Shown here one piece after another: positions 57,864-64,000 of a DNA stretch of 64,000 nucleotides. The notes under the pieces are model-generated. The model had not been told where the DNA came from. It made no database searches and worked only from the letters and a program-made list of their open reading frames with translations. The stretch comes from Haloarcula sp. CBA1127 (GTDB taxonomy: Archaea > Halobacteriota > Halobacteria > Halobacteriales > Haloarculaceae). The stretch is from the NCBI RefSeq assembly GCF_001485575.1, contig NZ_BCNB01000006.1, positions 1,922,001 to 1,986,000 on the forward strand. Direction: 5' to 3'. The stretch's first letter is position 1. Each line of letters begins with the position of its first letter. The position numbers and the translations under genes are program-made.

Positions 57864-58475
57864 TCAGTCCTCGCGCACTTCTGCGACGCTTTCGGCGATA
57901 TCCTCGCTGGCCCGCCACAGATACAGGCTCGCGTAGCTTCGATACGGCGACCACCGCTCGGCGTACTCTCGCATCTCCGCGCGGCTGTACCCCTCACCGA
58001 CGACGGCTTTGAACCCCTTTCGGATGCCGAGGTCGCCGACCGGAAACACGTCTTCACGGCCGAACGCGAACAGGAGTTGCATATTTGCGGTCCAGTCGCC
58101 AACGCCCGTGATGGCCGTTAGCTCTTCGTGGATTTCCTCGTCAGCGGCGTCCTCAAACGTCGCCAACGAGTAGCCATGTTCCAGAAACGCATCGGCGACC
58201 TCGTTGACGTAGCGGGTCTTCTGCCGTGAGAGGCCGGCATCTTGGAGCACTTCGTTGTCAGCGTCTTTGATGCCCGCCGGTGTCACGGTGACGGCGTCGA
58301 ACAGTCGCTCCCGTGTCGCGGCGGCCGACGCCATCGACACCTGCTGGCGGAGAATCGAGACGACGAGCCGCTCGAAAAGGTCTGACGCCGGGTCAAGCGT
58401 GAGTTCGCCGTGTGTCTCGACCAGCGGTCCGATGTCGGGGTCCGCACGTAACGCATCGTGTGGCGAGTCACTCAT
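57864..58475 (-). CDS. AlkA-like DNA glycosylase (HhH-GPD)
   Basis: Removes alkylated purines from DNA. The protein has 203 residues. The fold shows the helix-hairpin-helix EELTAITGVGDWTANMQLLFAFG and the catalytic Asp in VFPVGDLGIRKGF (about 148-160). The N-terminal RLVVSILRQQVSMASAAATRERLF matches HhH-GPD glycosylases. It is a short archaeal form without the N-terminal beta domain of E. coli AlkA. Confidence 0.9.
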   Translation of the reverse strand: MSDSPHDALRADPDIGPLVETHGELTLDPASDLFERLVVSILRQQVSMASAAATRERLFDAVTVTPAGIKDADNEVLQDAGLSRQKTRYVNEVADAFLEHGYSLATFEDAADEEIHEELTAITGVGDWTANMQLLFAFGREDVFPVGDLGIRKGFKAVVGEGYSRAEMREYAERWSPYRSYASLYLWRASEDIAESVAEVRED

Positions 58476-58520
58476 CGATCTGTGGTACTGACTCGACGGA
58501 AAAGAACGTATCTGTCGCCG

Positions 58521-59078
58521 TTAGCCGTCAGCGATGATAGGGTCAGGATTTGGTGAGGCGACACCGGCAGCGCCGACGGGCTCCGCCGGATTGCCGACGA
58601 CTGTTGTTTCCGGGGCCACGTCATCGACGACGACAGCGCCAGCGCCGACGGACGCGTTCTCTCCAACGGTGATCGGCCCCATTATCGAGGCATCAGCGCC
58701 GATGGTCGCGCCGTCCTCGACCGTCGGGTGGCGCTTTTCGCGGCGCATGGACGTCCCGCCGAGGGTGACACCGTGGTACAAGAGCACGTCGTCGCCGATT
58801 TCGGCCGTCTCGCCGATGACGATGCCCATCCCGTGGTCGATGAACACGCGGTCGCCGATCTCCGCGGCGGGATGTATCTCGACGCCGGTCAGGAACCGCG
58901 TGACGTGGGAGATGAGTCTGGCGAGTAACTTCCGGTCGTTCGTCCAGAGCCAGTGGGCGACGCGATAGGCCCAGATCGCGTGCAGGCCGGGGTACGTGAG
59001 CGCGACCTCCATCGCGCTGGTCGCCGCCGGGTCCTTTGTGAGTGCTGTACGAATATCCGTTTTCAGTCGGTCAAACAT
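58521..59078 (-). CDS. cysE: Serine O-acetyltransferase
   Basis: Forms O-acetyl-serine from serine and acetyl-CoA for cysteine synthesis. The protein has 185 residues from [17 protein letters not shown] (ATG 59078); an ATG nine codons upstream is also in frame. The hexapeptide repeat core has [44 protein letters not shown] with the catalytic His and the substrate Asp of CysE. Length is short and lacks the large bacterial N-terminal helical domain. The upstream gap contains a TATA-like element. Confidence 0.93.
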   Translation of the reverse strand: MFDRLKTDIRTALTKDPAATSAMEVALTYPGLHAIWAYRVAHWLWTNDRKLLARLISHVTRFLTGVEIHPAAEIGDRVFIDHGMGIVIGETAEIGDDVLLYHGVTLGGTSMRREKRHPTVEDGATIGADASIMGPITVGENASVGAGAVVVDDVAPETTVVGNPAEPVGAAGVASPNPDPIIADG

Positions 59079-59436
59079 TGGTGTGGTGTAGTGATAGCGT
59101 ATCATCTGCGCACGAGACAGTCGGTCGCGGTCCGAATCACCGGACGAAGTTCACTGGGAACAACAACAGCGACGGAGAGAGCAGCAACTGATTACGGTCC
59201 GAAGCGGGCGAGTGGCGCGGCGTGAGACTCGGTCGCCCATCGTTGGTCTACCTACAACGCTCGGTAGCTTAAAAAGCAGTGGTTCGACCACCTTCTTTCC
59301 CACTCGGCAAGCGCACGCCCGGGCTACCAGCAATTCAAGAAAGCAGCGAGCGCTCCACCGGCCACTGACCGGTGACCGAGGCGAAAGCCATGAAGAGTGA
59401 CCCCGGGGCAATTCACCGCCGGCAACCGGAGCCTGT
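59079..59436. other. Intergenic region between cysE and the acyl-CoA dehydrogenase
   Basis: No gene is seen. On the minus strand TTTTTAAG (59269-59276) is TATA-like, with a GTGGT-CGA-ACCAC dyad (59283-59295) just upstream of it; this would place the cysE mRNA start near 59245 with a 5' leader of about 165 bases. A CACCGG-CCACTGA-CCGGTG hairpin lies at about 59354-59372. Confidence 0.45.
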
Positions 59437-60594
59437 TCAAGTCATGCCCTTCCCGAGCAGTTCTCGGGCGATGATATTCTTCTGAATCTCGGTCGTCCCC
59501 TCGTAGATCTGGGTGATCTTGGCGTCACGGTAGAACCGCTCGACGTCGAAGTCGTTGACGTAGCCGGCGCCGCCGTGAATCTGGACGGCCTCGTCGGCCG
59601 TCTCGACAGCGACGCGGGAGGCTTTTTCCTTGGCCATCGACGCCAACTGCGTGAGCTTGTCGGCGTCGTTGTCGACGCTCCAGGCAGACTTGTGGGTTAG
59701 CTGGCGTGCGGCCTCGATTTCGGTGAACATCTCGGCGAGCTTGTGCTGGATAGCTTGGAACTCTGAGATGGACTGACCGAACTGCTCGCGGTCCTGAGCG
59801 TATTCCAGAGCACGCTCGGCGGCCCCACGAGCGATACCGACGCCCTGTGCGGCCACGCCGGTCCGGGTCTCGTCGAAGAACTGCATTATCTGGAGGAAGC
59901 CAGCCCCGCGCGTTCCCACAAGGTTGTCCTCGGGGACGCGCACGTCGTTGAGGATGAGTTCTGCCGTGTCTGATGCGCGGATGCCGAGTTTCCCCGTAAT
60001 CTTCTCGGCTTCGAACCCGTCGCGGTCGGACTCAATGAGAATCTGTGAGAAGCCATTGTACCGCCCCTCTGCGTCTGGGTCCGTCTCACAGAGTACGACG
60101 AAGTAGTCGCCGACCGAGCCGTTGGTGATCCACATCTTGTTACCGTTGATGACCCACTCGTCGCCCTCCTTTCGCGCCTGCGTCGACACCGACGACACGT
60201 CCGAGCCGGTGTCGGGTTCGGAGATGGCCGCGCCCATGATAGCGTCGCCCGTGGCAACGGGCTCCAAGTACTCCTCCTTCTGGGCCTCTGAGCCGAACCC
60301 GATGAGGGCGTCAGCACCGAAGGCGGCCGACTGGATGCTCAGACCGATACCGGGATCGGCCGCGAACAACTCCTCAGCGATGATAGCGTTCGTCAGCGTA
60401 TTGTAGCCTGCGCCCCCGTACTCCATCGGGATGTTTGCCCCGGTTAGCCCCATCTCAGCGGCCTTTTCGACGATTTCTCGGGGGAACTTCTCTTCAGTGT
60501 CGTACTCGGTCGCGACGGGTTTGATTTCGTTCTCGGCGAACCGGGCGATCTCGTCCTGTATCTGTCGCTGCTCTTCTGTCAGTCCGAAGTCCAT
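59437..60594 (-). CDS. Acyl-CoA dehydrogenase
   Basis: First step of beta-oxidation: FAD-dependent 2,3-dehydrogenation of acyl-CoA. The protein has 385 residues. It has N-terminal [16 protein letters not shown], central [13 protein letters not shown] (FAD/substrate), [16 protein letters not shown], and the C-terminal catalytic region with [35 protein letters not shown], carrying the base Glu of the family in YEGTTE. It is divergent from the hydroxyacyl-CoA dehydrogenase fusion gene, and the two probably share a regulator in the 113-base gap. Confidence 0.93.
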   Translation of the reverse strand: MDFGLTEEQRQIQDEIARFAENEIKPVATEYDTEEKFPREIVEKAAEMGLTGANIPMEYGGAGYNTLTNAIIAEELFAADPGIGLSIQSAAFGADALIGFGSEAQKEEYLEPVATGDAIMGAAISEPDTGSDVSSVSTQARKEGDEWVINGNKMWITNGSVGDYFVVLCETDPDAEGRYNGFSQILIESDRDGFEAEKITGKLGIRASDTAELILNDVRVPEDNLVGTRGAGFLQIMQFFDETRTGVAAQGVGIARGAAERALEYAQDREQFGQSISEFQAIQHKLAEMFTEIEAARQLTHKSAWSVDNDADKLTQLASMAKEKASRVAVETADEAVQIHGGAGYVNDFDVERFYRDAKITQIYEGTTEIQKNIIARELLGKGMT

Positions 60595-60707
60595 ATGTGG
60601 TGTGTTGACGTGAACTGCATTAATGGTTTGTAATCCGAAATAAACTGGAGAGTGGTTTTCTAATGAGAGAAACGTTGAAGCCTCGGCCGGCAGTGGAACG
60701 ATATGTC

Positions 60708-62672
60708 ATGGATTTCGAGGATATTGACACTATCGCCGTGCTCGGTGCCGGGAATATGGGCCATGGAATCACCGAAGTGGCCGCGCTCGCAGGCTACGAC
60801 GTGCGGATGCGGGACATCAAAGACGAGTTCGTCGAGGACGGCTACGACAACATCGAGTGGTCGCTAAACAAGCTGGCCGAGAGAGACCAGCTCACGCAGG
60901 AGGAGGCCGATGCGGCACTTGACCGTGTGACGCCGCTTGTCGATGTCGAGGAAGCGGTCAGCGACGTCGACGTGGTCATCGAGGCCGTGCCGGAGAAAAT
61001 GGAGATCAAGAAGGACGTGTACACAGAGGTCGAAGAACACGCACCCGAGGACGCCATCTTTGCCACGAACACGTCCAGCCTCTCCATCACGGAGCTGTCG
61101 GAAGTGACCGAACGGCCCGAGCAGTTCTGTGGGATGCACTTCTTCAATCCGCCGGTGCGGATGCAACTGGTCGAGGTAATCTCCGGCGCACACTCAGGCG
61201 ACGACACGCTGGACGCCATCGAGGCGCTTGCCGAAGACTTCGGCAAAACACCGGTCCGCGTCCGCAAGGACTCGCCGGGATTCATCGTCAACCGCATCCT
61301 CGTCCCGCTGATGAACGAGGCCGCGTGGCTCGTCCACAACGATGAGGCGACTATCGCCGAGGTTGACTCGACGACGAAGTTCGACATGGGCCTGCCGATG
61401 GGGTCGTTCGAACTCTCAGACCAGGTCGGCAATGATGTGGGTCTGCACGTGCTTGAGTATATGCACGAGGTCCTCGGCGAGCCGTACGCCCCGTGTCCGC
61501 TGCTCGAACAGAAAGTCGAGAACGAGGAACTCGGGAAGAAGACCGGGAGAGGCTTCTACGACTACGAGAACGGCGGCGTCGACATTCCGACCGACGCCGG
61601 CCGCGAAGACGTCGAACACCGCCTCGTCGCCGTGATGGCAAATGAGGTCGGAAAGCTCGTCGAGAACGACGTCGCCCCCGTTGCAGACATCGACCAGGCC
61701 GTCCAGCTCGGCGGCGGCTTCCCGGACGGGCCCGCAAAGATCGCCGACAAGACCGGCCTTGAGACGCTCGTCGACACACTTGAGGAAACCCACGAGGAGA
61801 CCGGCGCGGAGCGCTATGCCGTCGCTGACGGCCTCCGAGAGGCCGCCGAGGCGGGCGGCTTCTATGGCAGCGACGACGACGCGCCGGCGGAGTTCGACAA
61901 CGTCACGATCGAATATCCCGGTGACATGGTCGGTCACATCGAACTCGACCGTCCCCACCGGATGAACACCGTCAGCCCAGACCTGATGGACGACCTCGCC
62001 GACGCCGTCGACCTACTCGAAGACGACGACGAGGTGCGTGCCATCCTGCTGACCGGAGCCGGCGACAAGGCGTTCTCCGCCGGGGCCGACGTGCAGGCGA
62101 TGGCCTCGAACGCGACGCCGCTGGACGCTATTGAACTCTCCCGTAAGGGCCAGCAAACCTTCGGCAAGCTCGAAGAATGTTCGATGCCGGTCGTCGCCGG
62201 CATCGACGGCTACGCGCTGGGTGGCGGGATGGAACTGGCGACCTGTGCCGACCTCCGCGTGGCCTCGGAGCGCTCCGAGCTGGGTCAGCCCGAACACAAC
62301 CTCGGCCTGCTGCCGGGCTGGGGCGGCACGCAACGCCTCGCCCGGATCGTCGGCGAAGGCCGCGCCAAGGAGATTATCTTCACCGGAGACCGCTACGACG
62401 CCGACGAGATGGCCGAGTACGGCTTCATTAACGAGGTCGTCGACAACGACGCCCTGCACGAGCGGGCGTTCGAACTGGCCAAAGACATGGCCGCCGGCCC
62501 GCCGGTCGCACAGAAGCTCACCAAGCGTGCGATGCTCGCCGGCCGCGACGACATCGATGCTGGCCTCGAAGTCGAATCACAGGCCTTCGGCCACCTCATC
62601 GGCACCGACGACGTGATGGAGGGCATCAACGCGTTCATGGGCGACGGAGAGCCGGACTTCGAAGGGAAGTAA
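60708..62672 (+). CDS. Bifunctional 3-hydroxyacyl-CoA dehydrogenase/enoyl-CoA hydratase
   Basis: The 654 residues combine the hydratase and dehydrogenase steps of beta-oxidation. The start is ATG 60708 (MDFEDIDTIAVLGAGNMGHG), inside a longer frame. NAD-binding GAGNMGHGITEVAALAGYDV and the catalytic His-Glu pair in MHFFNPPVRMQLVEVI (about 140-155) precede duplicated C-terminal helical domains (about 180-380), then the crotonase domain (about 400-654), with oxyanion-hole GAGDKAFSAGADVQAM and GYALGGGMELATCADLR and catalytic Glu in ELGQPEHNLGLLPGWGGTQR. Domain order is dehydrogenase then hydratase, the reverse of bacterial FadB. It occurs in this order in many archaea. Confidence 0.94.
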   Translation: MDFEDIDTIAVLGAGNMGHGITEVAALAGYDVRMRDIKDEFVEDGYDNIEWSLNKLAERDQLTQEEADAALDRVTPLVDVEEAVSDVDVVIEAVPEKMEIKKDVYTEVEEHAPEDAIFATNTSSLSITELSEVTERPEQFCGMHFFNPPVRMQLVEVISGAHSGDDTLDAIEALAEDFGKTPVRVRKDSPGFIVNRILVPLMNEAAWLVHNDEATIAEVDSTTKFDMGLPMGSFELSDQVGNDVGLHVLEYMHEVLGEPYAPCPLLEQKVENEELGKKTGRGFYDYENGGVDIPTDAGREDVEHRLVAVMANEVGKLVENDVAPVADIDQAVQLGGGFPDGPAKIADKTGLETLVDTLEETHEETGAERYAVADGLREAAEAGGFYGSDDDAPAEFDNVTIEYPGDMVGHIELDRPHRMNTVSPDLMDDLADAVDLLEDDDEVRAILLTGAGDKAFSAGADVQAMASNATPLDAIELSRKGQQTFGKLEECSMPVVAGIDGYALGGGMELATCADLRVASERSELGQPEHNLGLLPGWGGTQRLARIVGEGRAKEIIFTGDRYDADEMAEYGFINEVVDNDALHERAFELAKDMAAGPPVAQKLTKRAMLAGRDDIDAGLEVESQAFGHLIGTDDVMEGINAFMGDGEPDFEGK

Positions 62673-62825
62673 GGACAGTCGCTCGCCGAGCAACTACATT
62701 ACATCTTTTCGTTGGATACGTCTCAGGGTTGGTCTGCTTACGCTAATCACACGCCTGTGGTACGCACCCTCAGGTAGCGTTGATTTCGATGGGGTTAAAT
62801 TGGTCCACCCGGAACGGTTGAGTAC

Positions 62826-62900
<75 letters not shown>

Positions 62901-62931
62901 CATTACTGTCGCAAACAAGTTCGCAAGCAAC

Positions 62932-62957
62932 TGCTGCATCAGCCGTTCGATGCAGCA
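62932..62957 (+). terminator. Perfect 9-bp hairpin downstream of tRNA-Glu
   Basis: TGCTGCATC and GATGCAGCA flank an 8-base loop, 32 bases after the tRNA. No T-run follows, so a processing or terminator role is tentative. Confidence 0.4.
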
Positions 62958-62991
62958 CCCCTCTGAACAGGTGTGGTGCGCACTCGCGCTT

Positions 62992-63562
62992 TCAGTCTCC
63001 GAGCTGCACGATGTACCTGCTCTTTGTCCCGAGATACGTCCTGGAATCTGTGACCGTTAGAGGGGTCGTTGTTCCCCGAATGGTGACGCTCCAGATCGGG
63101 TCGCCGCCGAAAGAAAGCGTGTGCACACCGGTCGCATCATCGCTCCGGGTCCAGCAGACAACTGTGTCAGCTGTCGTCTGAATCTCTCGTAGCGACCGTT
63201 CGAACGAGAGGCTCCAGACACGCTCTCCGACAATTCGGTTAACGGCATGGACCGTCGTCTCGCCACCAGAAACGCACACTATCCCATCCCGCACGATCGG
63301 CCGATTCGTCCTGCAATGACCCCACTGCCCCACCAGTGGGCCGTTCGTCTGGTACGTCCATCGGACTGCGTCACCCTCTGGCGGGTCGGGCCGCTTCTCG
63401 CTTGCTGCCCGCTGGTCCGTCGCTGTCTCTGTCGCCGGGTCAGACTGCCTTGTCGTCCGGGATAAGTTTCGTGTCTACTGTGTCACTGCTTTGTCTGGGT
63501 GCTGTACCGTGGACCAATGACAACCGAAACAGACTGAGTACCGTCCTGCGAACGACCGCCAT
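62992..63562 (-). pseudogene. Decayed PQQ-like beta-propeller lipoprotein
   Basis: The body (open frame 62992-63474) reads AVRWTYQTNGPLVGQWGHC, then RPIVRDGIVCVSGGETTVHA and VWSLSFERS, two or three repeats of a PQQ-type beta-propeller. It has no start codon upstream except an internal GTG, and it ends after about 150 residues, far short of a whole propeller. A signal-like start in another frame (ATG 63562, MAVVRRTVLSLFRLSLV) leads into the same Thr/Asp-rich spacer, but its lipobox Cys is missing (GTAP instead of a GC) and it stops at a TGA. The two frames make one gene only with a frameshift. This looks like a broken lipoprotein gene next to a tRNA. Confidence 0.6.
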
Positions 63563-63737
63563 ACTGGCGGGGTTCTGTTTGCAGTCCAACCAGTGTCACG
63601 TGGCATTCTGGTGGTTGATCGCCTCAAAAATAGACTCGAATAGTACGTTTGAATAGTAGCTCTCTTATATAATTATATCTGACAAGTAACTAGATAAATG
63701 AACACATATTTGTATATGTATATAAAGTCAGTAGTAC

Positions 63738-64000
63738 ATGAAGCGACGAACATACGTAAGTACAATTGGAAGCAGCATCGCTGCACTCAGCCTTGCCGGA
63801 TGTAGTGGTAGCGACGGCGGAGACGGTGGAGATGGAAACGAGTCAACGCCAACGCCCGAACCCACGTATGAAGTAGACCAGGAAGCACCGGCGCGACTGA
63901 AATTGCTTTCGGTGAGTGGGCCAAAAGAGGTTGCCTTCGGTGACACCATCGAGGGTGACGTGACTGCTGTCAATGTTGGTGGCGAACCGATCTCCGGAGA
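63738..64000 (+). CDS. Lipoprotein, N-terminal part (runs off the window)
   Basis: The start is ATG 63738. The signal MKRRTYVSTIGSSIAALSLAGC has an RR pair and lipobox LAGC (Cys about 22), so it should be exported by the Tat or Sec route and lipidated. A Gly/Asp/Ser-rich spacer with PTPEPT follows, then LKLLSVSGPKEVAFGDTIEGDVTAVNVGGEPI, an Ig-like or CARDB-like beta domain. The window ends mid-domain. A TATATAAAG element lies 15-23 bases before the ATG, perhaps too close for a normal start; a further AT-rich block (63665-63680) is upstream. Confidence 0.8.
   Translation, partial: MKRRTYVSTIGSSIAALSLAGCSGSDGGDGGDGNESTPTPEPTYEVDQEAPARLKLLSVSGPKEVAFGDTIEGDVTAVNVGGEPISG

Noticed and set aside
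63334-63474. The propeller body as an intact gene starting at its internal GTG
   Set aside because: The upstream in-frame sequence continues the propeller and a lipoprotein-type spacer, showing that the GTG is internal to a longer, broken gene.

Overview
The window is chromosomal DNA of an extremely halophilic archaeon, most like Haloarcula. The reasons are high GC, acidic Asp/Glu-rich proteins, TATA boxes placed for leaderless or short-leader transcripts, and archaeal or haloarchaeal proteins: TFB, aIF2-beta, RPA with its associated proteins, halocyanin, a HalX response regulator and DacZ. The genus is inference. No insertion sequence, CRISPR array, rRNA operon or provirus was found; almost all of it is core-type genome.

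Layout. 1-8.9 kb: a ba3-type terminal oxidase locus. Subunits I and II and a halocyanin with a CbaD-like C-terminal helix are on the minus strand; a small membrane protein, a TauE/SafE-type membrane protein and a CcoI-like copper P-type ATPase diverge from them. 9-10.2 kb: a poorly coding stretch with two small ORFs, a tRNA-like fold and a perfect palindrome. 10.2-26.2 kb: genome maintenance and housekeeping (MutS-like ATPase, REC-PAS-PAS protein, Spo0M-like protein, Lhr-type helicase, fructose bisphosphatase, the rpa-rpap-rpe operon, riboflavin-pathway reductase, thioredoxin reductase). 26.2-32.9 kb: tfb, aIF2-beta, thyX, a HalX response regulator with a degenerate RecA/KaiC-like partner, an MBL-fold hydrolase and a P-loop protein. 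33-41.4 kb: a 7TM-type histidine kinase, a GH3 glycosidase, thioredoxin-fold proteins and purD. 41.5-47.6 kb: TrkH, a hexapeptide acyltransferase, MscS plus the c-di-AMP synthase DacZ, then two cobamide genes (cbiA and a CobT-like protein). 47.6-48.6 kb: noncoding DNA with a branched inverted-repeat structure, a G-rich tract and an anomalous tRNA-like gene. 48.6-55.2 kb: succinate dehydrogenase, with sdhA separated from sdhCDB by three opposite-strand genes. 55.3-64 kb: an aspartoacylase-family hydrolase divergent from a RimK-RimB fusion, an AlkA-type glycosylase, cysE, two beta-oxidation genes, tRNA-Glu, a decayed beta-propeller lipoprotein and the start of another lipoprotein.

The genes work together as a respiratory set (SDH feeds quinone; halocyanin and ba3 oxidase finish the chain; CcoI and TauE probably supply copper to the oxidase), a set for K+, osmotic and c-di-AMP control (TrkH, MscS, DacZ), and a predicted peptide-ligation and hydrolysis module (RimK-RimB with the hydrolase). 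The best candidates for something little described are the halocyanin-CbaD fusion, the structured noncoding elements near 28.9 and 47.9 kb, the odd tRNA-like gene at 48.3 kb, and the response-regulator-coupled ATPase lacking canonical Walker residues.
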